Origin: Rhodamnia argentea
Taxonomy: Eukaryota > Streptophyta > Magnoliopsida > Myrtales > Myrtaceae
Assembly: GCF_020921035.1 (NCBI RefSeq)
Contig: NC_063151.1
Coordinates: 27,100,934-27,164,933 of the forward strand
Direction: 5' to 3'
DNA: 64,000 nucleotides
Positions 12,227-24,024 of the stretch are shown here, one piece after another. The notes below the pieces were generated by a model, which ran no database searches, was not told the origin of the DNA, and worked only from the letters and a program-made list of their open reading frames with translations. Numbering within the stretch: the stretch's first letter is position 1; every line of letters starts with the position of its first letter. The position numbers and the translations under genes were made by a program.

Positions 12227-12374
12227 AATTAGGGGTGTGCAACCATCAGGCATACGACTCCATTGGTAAAGGGATTGGGAGGTAAGTTGGAGAGTATCGG
12301 GTTCGGGATTTGATCTCTGCGAGCACTGCACACATATGTACATAAAAGAGAGGAGTGAGACCAAAAAAAAAAAG
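12227..12374 (+). mobile_element. Possible tRNA-derived SINE
   Basis: A short block has a box A-like 'gactccattggtaaag', a box B-like 'gggttcgggatttgat' about 45 bp later, and ends in 'gagtgagacc' plus an A11 tail. That arrangement is typical of plant tRNA-derived SINEs. No convincing target duplication was found, so the boundaries are approximate. Confidence 0.45.
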
Positions 12375-12394
12375 GGATGAGCGTGGGTTCAAAG

Positions 12395-12840
12395 TAAAAC
12401 CAAAAAATGGACCTATTGGCCGTAGGAACTACTTTGGTTTTGAAAAAGGTAGAACAAATATGGTGCAGTTCTATTCCTGGTTCCGAAGTAAGAATTGAAC
12501 CGAGAACTAGGACTTGAGAACTGAAGAACTGAACGGGGAGCCGATGAACTTATCATCGCCAAATAAAGTTTACAATTTGAATTGGAATGAAAATATATGG
12601 TGAGATTTTCTAAACATTATGTTAATTTAATTTGTAGTAATTTTATTTTTAAATTATTATTAAGTGATGAAATATGTTTGTTATATTTTTTGATTTCATG
12701 GATGATTGAGGACTGAAGTTCTACGATTTACGTTTTATGCTATGCTACATGTTTGGAATATTTTTATTATTTATTTTCTTTTATGTGCTTTTCTTTTTGG
12801 ATTGTTATTATTAATAAATTGGGATTTTTGTTATCGAGTT
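12395..12840. repeat. Dispersed repeat, copy B
   Basis: Direct, diverged partner of the repeat at 10795-11370: both run from an 'accgagaac'-type block through 'atggatgattgaggactgaagt' to 'gggatttttgtta'. The 1 kb between them holds the foldback and SINE-like element, so the pair may be two independent insertions. Confidence 0.5.
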
Positions 12841-13436
12841 CACTTTCATATTGCTTAACTAAGGATGAAACAAAAAAAAATTTAGTCAGCTCCTCGGTTG
12901 AAATTGAAAACACTAAATAGTTTTCAAGTTTCAAAAATTGAAAAATCGATTTCGCGGAAACAAGTTTCAGTCGAAACCTAGATCGACCCAAAAATTCGGC
13001 TGTCAACCCATATCATGCCTTCCCCACTTTTACCATCTGGACCCTACACCTTCCAAAAACGACACCATCTCAGGCCCACACGAACGGGCCAGATTTCTTT
13101 ACGCACGTGACTATTCTCTTCGCGGCTTTCCTGAGCAACTGTAAAACATTAAATCGAGGGAAAAAGAAATAAAGATTTTTAAAACTCCCGAAAGTTAAAA
13201 ATGGCAAAGGAGAGCTGGAAACGGGGAAAGAAATAGCAAATGATCAAAGTCAGTGTGGTACTGCCATCTCCATCAACGTCGTGTTTGACTTGAAACCCTA
13301 AAATCCTACAGCGATTCGATTCCTGCACACCATTCTCAATCATCTGTGGATTTGCGAGCACGTTCGAGCTCCTCCGTTCAGCTTTCTGGCGCCGTAGATC
13401 TCTTTGCTTCGGAGGTTCCAGCGAGGGGAAACCAAA

Positions 13437-16400
13437 ATGACTTGCGCTTCTCGCGTCATCAACCACTCGAGAAAGGTGAGGTGCCAATGGTGTTTGTTTC
13501 GTTGCTTTTCGGTGAATTGTTTGATTGCATGCTGTTCGTGTTCTGTGCGCGATTTATTGTTCGTTTTTTTTTATTTCCTGACTGATAAACCAGATGATGG
13601 AGAGCCAATTACGGATATCTCGATTTGCTCTTGCTTTCGATGCGAATTTCGCTGTTTATTTTGTTGTTGGACTGGTTTCACTCTCGATGATGATATCCTC
13701 GTCGCTAGTTCGTGGAAGTTAATTTCATGTTCTTTGATTTTCGCTAAATTGTCTCTTGATGAAGTGGGTGCGAAATTGGCTTCGGCAGGTCCTGTTCACA
13801 TCTTGCCGGGGATCTTAGTTCAATGCCGTCGTGTGGCGATTTCTTTGGCTTGACTATTGGTTTGAGCTTATATGTAGAGCTCGGTAATTGCTTGGTGAAA
13901 GCCTTTTTTGGCTTACGGGCAGCCCCATCATGAAGCTTTCTGTGTCCTTGACATGTCCGATGAAATGGGATTGAAAACCTGAAATATATTTTCATCGAGC
14001 TTGTTACTTTTTTTCCCATTTTGTTTGGTTACTTTCTTAGTGTAAGGGTTGTCTTCTCTACCTGTATTTCTATTCCTTTGTTATGCTATAGTTTTTAACT
14101 TCGTGTTAGCTAATTATCCTGACATGTGATATCTGGTACTTGTCGTTTTAAATTTCAAAGTTCTACACACGTTGAACTCCTCACGAAATCTTGATTTGTG
14201 CAGTTACGAAATGTCTCGGCACTACTAAGGCAAGAGCATGCCTTTTTTGTTCGTTGGACATCAAACAGTTCTCATACAGTTTCCAGTAAAAGAGATGGTA
14301 TGTAGTCAATTTAATCAGTTTAGAGCAGCTAGTCATTTGAACCATTTCCATATACGACCCCCTCAATTGATGTTTTATATTAGCCTTGCATAGTTGTGGG
14401 TATACTGTGAATATCTGCTCCAAAAAAGATCTTCAGACAGATTGGCAAAGATCTGTTTCAAAATCTGGAAAAAAGTAAAGCATCACACTATGTTTTAGAT
14501 GATATATGTGTTTCGACATACTGTGAATATCTGCTCCAAAAAAGATCTTCAGACAGATTGGCAAAGACCTGTTTCAAAATCTGGAGGAAAGTAAAGCATC
14601 GCAGTATGTTTTAGATGATATATGTGTTTCGACTGGTTGATCTTATTTTGGTTGGTTTTCATATTGTAAAATATGCCTGAGTATAGTTCTAGAACTGTTG
14701 TCGTTGCTCATCTTGGTAATATTTCTGATTTTACCTTTTCAATGGTTGATATTTAAAAGTCTTCACTATAGAGTATGATAGATATGGTGCAATTGCACAT
14801 GTACCACATTGCTTTCCTCTCTAAATGGGGTCCCTTTATAAAATAGTAGATAGATGCATGTGAACCTCGTTCTTGTTGGTTAGATTCATGATTGTAGCAT
14901 GCACCAATAGATTCTCATGTCTGTCAGTGGGCTCACAATAGTATTGGTGGTTAGTCCCGACTAGTGTCCATCATTAAATGGAAGAGAAGTGTCACATCGT
15001 ATGGATATTTCACGTCTTTGTAATGTGAGTAAAGGCCTATATTTTGTCCAGCATAGCACTCACTCTTTTTATAGTGTTCAAATCAACCTCCATATCTGCC
15101 TCTGTATTCTGCTTTGATTGCTTATCGATTCTGAACTTTGAGAAATCATATATATGACCTCATCATATGGTTGTTTATGATCAGCATGCTTATGATAGTT
15201 GGACAAAATGATTTTGAGGTAAAAAGTTTTCTTTTAAGATTGGGAAGAAAATTTTCTGATTAAACATAGAGGAAGTAGCTTGCTTTAGTACTTTTTAGAT
15301 TTACACTAGAAAAAGTAGTGATCTACAGGTAATGGTAATCAGTGTGTTGATAAAATTTAAGATTTCCTTACACACTTGCCTGAAAGAGTTTCCTTATCCC
15401 GAGGTCCTGTTAAATTTTGGCTGTTTGTTGTCAATTGCTTCTTTCAGAGAGGGTGGGGGAAGGAAAAGGGAAGGGAAATTTTCCCAAACTTTTGGATCCT
15501 GTGATTTATTAATCAAAAGATCTTGTTTTTCAGATGCTTTAAGAACCCGTCATCATGGCTACGTACCTGCGGAAAAGCAGTGTTTTTCCAAGTCTGTTAA
15601 TGATGGGATGGTAAGTTAGCCCCTTCTTAGCTTTTATTGATGGGCCAACGCTAATTAATCTTTCCATTATCCGGAAATTTCCTTTGACAAACCCCTCTAT
15701 CAAGCTGTCACTGGCTTAGTCATCTTTCAACTTCATTACCATCATCCACTAATCTCCTTCCGGAATATTTTTCCTTTTAAGTACTTGCTTCTGTTTAAAC
15801 ATGGAAATGACTAACCATCATGATCCTGTAGATGTCATCGCCAGCCACGTTGAAGAGCAATATGCACTGGATGATGGCAAAGAAACTGGGGAATTCACCA
15901 GCTCTATCACTGCAGACCTACAATTCCTCCTTGTATGTCATTCCATTCTCTTATATCCAAGACTCATGGAAATGAATTGAATTTTCAACTACAATCTCCT
16001 CTCCAAGTTGTCAAAAATTGGTATATATTGTTTTGCTGTATCAGGTCAAATGTGCATCTGAAGAGGGGTTTTTCTTCTGACTCGGGTAATAACACAATGA
16101 TTTCTAGAACTTTGCTTCTCTCCGACAGTTCATGGCTTTTTGGAATATAATCTATATTGTTGTATAAACACAAGTACGTATGTGTGGATTCTGCTCATTA
16201 CTTTGGGTGCAAGTCATAATTTTTGCCACGCAGATGATTTTAGTTTATGGTTGTTTTATTGTTTATTTATGTTGGTGTTTTATGTTTTTCAAATCCAATC
16301 ACCAATGTAGTTCTGCGATTTTTGTAAGGTTCAATTGTTCGATAATGAATTACACTTGCCTGTGGCACCTTGTACTTGTCAGGCAACCTTGAAAGATGTC

Positions 16401-19400
16401 CTCGTGGCTTCCTTCTCTAATTTATGTTCTTGAACTTTCAACTGTTAGCCAAGCAATTTTGGCACTTCTGTCATTTGCAAGATTTTGCTCTTTTTCTTTG
16501 TACTTTGAAGTAACTGATTCTATGGAGTCATGAGCAGTTCAGTATGTATAAACTCTGTATTTATTTGGAACATTGCCGAAATTCTTGCTTTATCATGTGA
16601 TGTTTCATTCAGTAACAATTTTAGGCAACAATTTTCAGGACTTCCATCACACCAAGAAATTGGGATGCCTTCTCTCTCACCTACAATGACCGAGGCATGG
16701 ATTCTTGTTATTCATCGGCATTTATTGCAATCTCACATACATTTAAGCATGCTGTCCAATCCTAACAATTTATTTGTCTTTTTTAATCAAATTCAGGGAA
16801 ACATTGCAAGGTGGTTAAAAAAGGAAGGTGACAAGATGTCTCCTGGTGAAGTACTTTGTGAAGTGGAAACTGTATGTCTCATGAGCTACTACTTTTCTGG
16901 TATCTGTCAAATAGTTAAGACATTTGTGCTTTGCCTTTGTTTTAAAATTGACACGTGCTGGTATTAAAGGACAAAGCTACAGTCGAGATGGAATGCATGG
17001 AGGAAGGTTATCTTGCTAAGATAATTAAAGGAGATGGATCAAAAGAAATTAAAGTCGGTGAGGTATTGCTTTTATTTTACAAGTCCTTGTCATTTATGCT
17101 ACAACTCTGCTAAAATCTTTTGTGCGGAGATGCTTATGAATAATATTCTTAGCAGTTACTCATGAAACTTATGTAAATATATCTTTAGCGACCCGTTTTT
17201 ATGTATCATTTATTCTTTTATGCCTTTTCATCTAGGTTATTGCTATCACTGTCGAAGATGAGGAGGACATTGAGAAGTTCAAAGATTACACTCCAACTTC
17301 AGGGGACAAGGTTCCTGCAGATAAATCTGAGCCTTCCACACCCAAAAAAGAAGTAATTGAAGAGCCTCCTAAAGCTCCAGAGCCAAAAGTTTCCCAGCCA
17401 AGTTCAATTGGTTCTGAGGACCGAATTTTCGCTAGCCCTATCGCAAGAAAAATGGCTGAAGATCACAAAGTCAGTGGGTAGAACTAGTTTTTCAACTTGA
17501 TGTGTGTTTAAGCATATCTGTCACCTCATTTTCTTCTTTATCAATTCAGATTCCTCTTTCAAGCATCAAAGGAACTGGTCCTGATGGTCTTATCGTGAAG
17601 GCCGATATAGAAGATTACTTGGGTAAAGCAGAGATGTTTCCTCATTCATTAGTTTGGTTTATGTTATAAATTTTTTTTTTTTAAATTCTGGAGTGTTCAA
17701 AAGCACTGATCTTTTATAGTGCACGTCTTATTTTTGTTTCTGGGTGTTTTAGCTGCATTATGGGGTGGCTTACTGACATTTTCCTTTATAATGCAGCTTC
17801 TGGTAGGATGGAAGTTCCCGCTGCAGCTTCTAAGCAGAAGTTTACTACTGCTCCAGGTTTGGACTACACAGACATTCCACATTCTCAAATAAGGAAGGTA
17901 ATATACAGGCACTCATCTTTTACATCGTCATTGCGATATGGCAAGCTTATGGCCTGATGGCCGTCTATGCTTTGTTGCTTTCAGACCCTGCCTTAACCCC
18001 TGGGAACTTTAATAATGATATCTTCCTTTTGCCCGAACTATTTCTATTTCAACCAATCCTTTTGAGATTATGATTCTATTAATTTCAATGTATTATGACA
18101 GATCACAGCTTCACGCTTGCTATTCTCGAAGCAAACTATCCCTCATTACTATTTGACTGTGGATATATGTGTTGACAAACTTATGAAGTGAGTATAACCT
18201 GGCGATCAATTACTGTAGAGACTTCTATTGTTTCATCTAAAGCTAAATCATCGCTCTCCTGCAGCTTGCGTGGTCAACTGAACTCATTGCAAGAGAGCTT
18301 GGGTGGAAAGAGGATATCTGTGAATGATCTTGTCATTAAGGTATTGAAGCTTTTGACAAACTAGGAAGGATGTTAAATTAGTCTGCCCCTTGTTGGTTAA
18401 TATCCTAGATGCTCTACTTACCCCCTTAAGCTGTAGACTGTCCTATTTACCTGCAAATTCTGAGAGAGGCACATGTGTGCCTCTCACACAATTTGCTTGT
18501 GAGATGCCACGTTTGAAACTGTCTCAATTGATTTTTAACTGTTACTATGGATTGAGAGTGCGTTTTTACCAGGCTGCTGCACTGGCTCTTCGTAAAGTCC
18601 CACAGTGCAATAGTTCATGGACCGATGATTACATCCGTCAGTAAGTTCATGGACCTCAAGTTAACCTTAGTTTTTGTAGTTTATGGTATAATATCTCTTC
18701 TCATATTGCTTCAGGTATCACAATGTCAATATAAACGTAGCGGTGCAAACAGATAATGGGCTATATGTCCCTGTTATAAGGGTGAGCAGTCATTTGTAAT
18801 ATAGGATATATCACCTTTCCATAGTTACCGTGTAAGTTCGAAACTGACTTCAACATAAATTTGTGTCATTGGTAATTTTGCAGGATGCAGACAAGAAAGG
18901 CCTCTCTAAGATTGCAGAAGAGGTCAAACATGTGGCCCAGAAGGCCAAGGACAACAGCTTGAAGCCAGAAGATTATGAGGCAAGCATTTTAATGATTTTT
19001 TCTTGGCTAGTGGTGGTTAATGGTCGCAGTTTGATTGTTTCTTGATCTATTTTGTCAAAATACATGCATTTTTCATTTTCCAGGGAGGAACATTTACAGT
19101 ATCCAACTTGGGTGGACCATTTGGTATCAAGCAATTCTGTGCCATCATAAATCCACCTCAGTCCGGCATTCTTGCTGTGGGGTCTGGTAAGATAGGCCCT
19201 TTATAATTTTCCTTTGGGTAAACTATAGTTAGTCGTTCTGACAGTGAAACTCTGATTTTGCGTAGCTGAGAAGAGGGTTGTACCCGGCTCAAGCCCTGGT
19301 GTATATGAGTCTGCGTCCTTCATGGCAGTGACTCTAAGTTGTGATCATCGTGTTATTGATGGTAAGTACTTCACACAGGCACCAAGCCTCACAAAAAAAA

Positions 19401-19601
19401 TGCATATCTGCGGGCTGTAGTTAGATTTGTGCTCAATCTTTAAATCTACAGCCGCAACATGTCTGAGTTTGGAACACCTTTTTCGTGGTTATTGTACGTC
19501 CTCACTATGTTAATTTGGCCTTCTACACAGGTGCTATTGGAGCTGAGTGGTTGAAAGCATTCAAGGGCTACATTGAAAATCCTGAGTCCATGCTGCTTTA
19601 A
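13437..19601 (+). CDS. Dihydrolipoyllysine acetyltransferase (E2) of mitochondrial pyruvate dehydrogenase
   Basis: Nineteen coding exons give a protein of about 547 residues: 13437-13475, 14204-14297, 15534-15610, 15832-15932, 16045-16085, 16639-16694, 16797-16871, 16970-17062, 17236-17469, 17550-17622, 17797-17897, 18102-18187, 18265-18340, 18573-18640, 18715-18781, 18884-18979, 19084-19186, 19266-19361, 19531-19601. The enzyme transfers acetyl groups from lipoate to CoA and forms the core of the complex in the matrix. Residues 1-117 look like a mitochondrial presequence (Arg/Ser/His-rich, few acids). One lipoyl domain follows (PSLSPTMTE..., lipoyl Lys about 162 in ETDKATVEM), then a Pro/Lys/Glu linker, an E1/E3-binding domain ([12 protein letters not shown]...[17 protein letters not shown]) and the catalytic domain ending with CDHRVIDG (His about 520, Asp about 524). 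Two introns use GC donors (after 16694 and 18979). Length and order fit plant single-lipoyl E2 proteins (LTA/mtE2 type). Confidence 0.95.
14402..14633. repeat. 116-bp tandem duplication in intron 2 of the E2 gene
   Basis: Units 14402-14517 and 14518-14633 are nearly identical, each starting atactgtgaatatctgctcc and ending gatatatgtgtttcgac, with only a few substitutions. The low divergence indicates a recent event. Confidence 0.95.
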
Positions 19602-21890
19602 ATCTTGATCACTGTTTTTCCCTTCTACATATTCTTTTGAGATGGCAGATAAGGATGAGGGGTGTCATTGTTTCGAATTGTTCTCCTGAGTTCGAGTCCC
19701 GATTGCCCGTTGTATCACTCAGTTCCTCCCGGTTTGTGTTTTCTATATAGTTAGAGGCCCCTTTTGCTCTCGAATAAAGTCGAGGTTGAGGCAAGGAAAA
19801 GCCGTCACTGAGTTTTGATTTGTTTTTACTGAGTAATAATCCCTTGGATGGGGAGTAATATGAGGCCAGTCATTTTTGTCTTTGCTGTCCCCATGGTACA
19901 TTGCTCTCTCTTTCGATTGGTTAATTGCTCAAATTTGTTAAGATATTACTCTTGGGTAAGGAGACAGCTGGGTTTTGCATATCCAAATCCAGTATCAGGT
20001 AGTGAACCAGTGTAGGGCACAATACTTTGAGCTCTATCAATGGGATGTCCCCAGTTGAGACAATTATTTAATTTCGAACCAGATTTATACCAGAAGCTCA
20101 TGATCCTGTGGATCTACAGCGCTTCTTAAAGGCTTGTACCGGGGATAAACTGAGCTGGTAATCTGGGTAAATCTGCCATCAAATTAACCAAACATTGGCC
20201 TTTGCTTTTGAAGAGTAGGAACTTTCTGGTTTTCACATTGATCGAACTGAGAAGACAATTATGATCAAAGTAGTTCTGACGAGAATCTCGCTAGTGGTTC
20301 TCACTTAAGAAGTAATTCTAGGATAAGCCAGACTTATAAACTCTGATTTAGTCTAGAACACAGCATACGTCTGCTTTGACTAATGACTGCTATTCATTGG
20401 AAGGAAAATCGATCCGCAACAAGTCGACCTTTTCACTAGATTTGCGCAATGGCAATTCGGAGTATTATGTCAACCCTTAGCATCGAGCGTGCCATGCTCA
20501 TGTAACTGCTTTCAATAATTTCACACATTGTCAGGCCGAATGCCTTCTGAATATAATATCCCGTTGTCAATTCTACGCTAACATGGCAACAGCTGCAATA
20601 GATTCAACAGGAGCAAATTCGAGATTAACAGAGACTCCAAATGTCTACCAGATTCTATAGGATGGGAAGCAGTGCCTGCTCATTGTAGAGTACAAAATGG
20701 TGTTTCGCTATGTTCAACAGAAAGATTTAATAAATATTTTGGAAGCCGAAAGTAAAAATCAAAAGAAAAAAAGTGATCGATATTGCTAATAAGTACAGGC
20801 TCCAGCTCTTCATCATTTCCTGTTCCTTCCTCCCATAATGATGTATATCTTCTCCTTCTCCACTTCTTGTCCAATAATGTTATGCCAGAATGCCTAGCAA
20901 ATGGATGCCTTTGGATCTGGAGCGAATTTGGCACCAAAGGACAGTCTACATCTCGAATACAAAATGATGTGCGCATGCATCTACAATATGCAGAGCATCA
21001 CGATCAGGGATGAATATCTAACACACACAAAACCCAATATGTTATATAGGTGGAAAAAAATGCTACGGATGTCAGACAACATGATGCGGCATTTCGCCAT
21101 TTGAGCACTTATGCCGGTCATATTCAAGCAACACTACTATATCGATTTATAAGTCACTATTGTAAACCAATCTTTAAACCTCCACACAGGGCGGACTGTA
21201 ATGTTTGATACCATCATCTATCGCACACTGACAGCATGCCTTAGCAATTTTGAAGGAATTGAATATCAGGTACAACATCCGGCAAATTCTCAACAAGGCA
21301 GAACTATAAACTAGTTAAAAGGAATGTACTGGCTGTAGTACCATAAGAAATCGAAATCTAATGGTACGGTCAAAAGCATTGATGCCATCATCAAATTTTC
21401 GCTAGAGAGACAACAATCTCTTTTGGTTCATCCTTACAAACGGCTGCTAGCATTTTGTACATCACATCATCTAAACAACTACATTCAATTAAATCGTGGT
21501 CCTTTTGCACAAAGTGAAGCCATTATTTCCTTAAAATGTTTAGGTAAAATTACATTGACTGAAATAGAGGTCGCTCGCAACCAAGAAGATCAGGCTCAAC
21601 ATGTTTCAAGTCCTACGAGCATATATGGAGAGCATATGGAGAGCCAGTTCCAGACCGCGTACAAATCCAATCTCAGTTATTGGAATTGGAATTGTGCAAA
21701 GATTGATACACTTCTCTGGTACAAAAACAAAAATGCATACCCCCATACTACCCAGATGAAAAGTATAGTAACTCTTTAACTAATAATAGAATTCAGCAAC
21801 CAACTTTCGTGCACCAATGATTCACTAACTCAATAAAACATCCATGACTTGCTCACATAACAAAGGCATAGCAAACTCACACTCAAAACC
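19602..21890. other. 3' flanks of the E2 and TIM23 genes, no further gene seen
   Basis: E2 3' UTR followed by ordinary mixed-composition intergenic DNA, then the 3' flank of the convergent TIM23 gene. Open frames here are short and show no family resemblance. No RNA gene recognised. Confidence 0.5.
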
Positions 21891-22460
21891 CTAGATCGGC
21901 AAGTATCGCTTCACCGCATGCTTCCCAGCAACTGCTGCGGCCGCCGCCAACCCGCCAACAGCGCCAGCCACTGCGGCCGACCTTACGCCCCTGGCCGCCC
22001 TATAAATCGCCCCCGTCCCGAGCCCCGCCCCAACGCTACTCCACAGATCATCCTCGTCTCTCACCGCCACGATCGCGCTCTCCAGGCCCGCGTACATCAG
22101 GCCAATCACTCCCAGCCGGTTCCCCCAAGTGCGGCCGGAGTGACCCGAGGCGTTGAGCAACCGATTGACCTTGAGCTTGATGGTGTCGGAGGGCTCGATG
22201 GCCTTGACGCCGGGGACGAGGCCGTAGGAGGCGCCGGCGATGGAGCCGGATAGGTAGCCGATGCCGGTGTAGAATGTGAGGTTCTCGCCCCAGGAGCGGC
22301 GTTGGTGGAGGGACTCCTCGGCGAAGAGGAACTCCGGGGAGGTGGGAAGCTTGTAGAGGTTTTGGATCGGGACTTGGAGTTCCTTGTAGGGGTTATAGAG
22401 GCGGTCTTGCTCGCGGTGCTCGGGTGATTCGGAATTGCGATCGGAGCTCCGGAAGGACAT
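21891..22460 (-). CDS. TIM23: Mitochondrial import inner membrane translocase subunit TIM23
   Basis: Single-exon frame of 189 residues. I chose the ATG at 22460 (MSFRSSDR); the open frame reaches 27 bp further only through a TTG. TIM23 forms the presequence-translocase channel in the inner membrane with TIM17 and TIM50. The acidic/polar N-terminal part (1-57) is the intermembrane-space domain, followed by Tim17/22/23-family membrane spans at about 60-80, 113-133, 140-158 and 161-178. A complete PRAT motif is visible at 120-150: G-x2-Y, ten residues, R134, D138, then the small-residue G-x3-G stretch ending GLGTG. The Ala/Gly-rich C-terminus KRYLPI is typical of plant TIM23. Length matches Arabidopsis TIM23-1/2 (about 188 residues). 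TIM17 and OEP16-like paralogues are the alternatives but have a different N-terminus. Confidence 0.93.
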   Translation of the reverse strand: MSFRSSDRNSESPEHREQDRLYNPYKELQVPIQNLYKLPTSPEFLFAEESLHQRRSWGENLTFYTGIGYLSGSIAGASYGLVPGVKAIEPSDTIKLKVNRLLNASGHSGRTWGNRLGVIGLMYAGLESAIVAVRDEDDLWSSVGAGLGTGAIYRAARGVRSAAVAGAVGGLAAAAAVAGKHAVKRYLPI

Positions 22461-22516
22461 TTTCTCAGCTGGACGTAAAGCTCCCAAATTTAGGGTTTCG
22501 GATTTCTTCCCCGAGC

Positions 22517-22536
22517 TAGAGAGAGAGAGAGAGAGA
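22517..22536. repeat. (AG)n tract in the TIM23 leader
   Basis: Dinucleotide run about 57 bp upstream of the TIM23 ATG; on the coding strand it is a CT-rich leader tract, common in plant 5' UTRs. Confidence 0.9.
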
Positions 22537-22539
22537 AGT

Positions 22540-24010
22540 GGAGGCGGCGATCCTGGCGGTGGTGGGAGGAATAAGAATCTAGCGACCTCTTGGGGACGGC
22601 GGCGGCTTTCGGCTTTTTACCTGTGGCTCAAGGAAACAATATTTATAATAATAATTAGAATTATTATTAATACTACTTTTATTGTCGGTATTATAATTTT
22701 CATTTATAAGGAAAATAGCACGCACGAGTTCGATCTTTTCCCAATTTGAAGAGACAATTTCAAAAACGCCCTCAAAGTGAAACCCGATTGATTCCTCTTT
22801 TTCGGACTCAATTTTGTTCTGAAATACCTCCATAAACTTCATCATACATAATAAATCCAAGCGTATGACTACGTCGGCCGATGAATACTTGGCTGCTCAC
22901 TTGCCTTGAATTAACCTTATTTGAAATTTGTTGCGCGCATGAAAAGTATCTAACCGAGTTTGTTTTAGACGTGCGGGATTTTCGCACGGCTATCTCGTTG
23001 TATGTGCAGTGATCTTTCACCTTTAATTTTGCAATATGTACTCAAGAAATTTTAACATTTTCTTTCTTATTTGAAAAGTCTAGAGATTTTATGAAGTTTT
23101 TAATTGTGCACATAGTTGGGGATTTTTTAAGATTTTTCCCGGTTATTTATTGTAAATAAGTTTAGCACCATTAGTCAAATAAATCTTGAATAACATGATT
23201 CATGAGGTTAATAGGCTTTTAATATGCCGTGACACGATTCGTATGAGAGCGGTTTTATCTTAGAAAAAGTACTGTTAGTTTAGAATAATTGGAAATACTC
23301 TTTGCTTATGGCTTCAACTGCGATCGATAAGTTGCAAGATAAAAAATTTTTCAGCTAAGTACTAGTGTCAAGGCACCATAGCTCGTCTCATGATTGTGGA
23401 TTGACTAGTTATGACTTACGAAGGGGATAATTATCCCAAAAGTTATAAATCTTTTAATAATTTTTTTAATTTAATTTTAAACCTTTTAATTATGTCAATT
23501 TTATTTTTAAAATTTCTGATAATCTTTTAATTTAGTCATAAATCTTTCAATCGTATTAATTTAATTTTAAACTTTTTGAAATTTTGTCAAATTAATTTTA
23601 AACATATTATTTGAATAATTGATTGAAATAACTATATTGATAAATTTTCAAAATATTTAGACTAAATTGGCAAAATTGAAAGGCTCATGACTGAATTAGT
23701 CGTTGTATAATACGTCTAGGATTTTTGATAATTTAGAAGAGGAAATCTTTTTTTTTTTTTTTTGGTGATCGTTTTACTGACGAAGAGAAAATAGTTTGCA
23801 AGTAAATCTCTCTTTTTAGCTTAAATAAATGGAGGCAGATGTCAATGATTTAAAAAAAAAATTATGTATTTCAATGTATCTCAATTTTCTTTTTAGTAAA
23901 AATTTATATATTTCAATATACTCCTTCTCAATAAAAATAAAAATGTGTCTGGTTCTTTGATTTTCCCAACACTTTGTTCAGACGGTTCACAGAATCACGG
24001 CTCGCTGTAG
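22540..24010. other. Divergent intergenic region between TIM23 and the methyltransferase
   Basis: Shared upstream region of two divergent genes. The first 200 bp are probably TIM23 leader/promoter. From about 23400 to 23740 there is AT-rich DNA made of degenerate 'aatttaattttaaacttttaat' units, possibly an old foldback or AT-rich repeat. No gene seen. Confidence 0.5.
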
Positions 24011-24024
24011 GGTGATGAGATGAG

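Noticed and set aside
13346-13585. Overlapping upstream frame in the E2 leader
   Set aside because: It opens with GTG rather than ATG, and runs out of frame through E2 exon 1 into the intron.
22461-22487. Longer TIM23 N-terminus
   Set aside because: Begins at TTG; the ATG at 22460 gives the usual family length.
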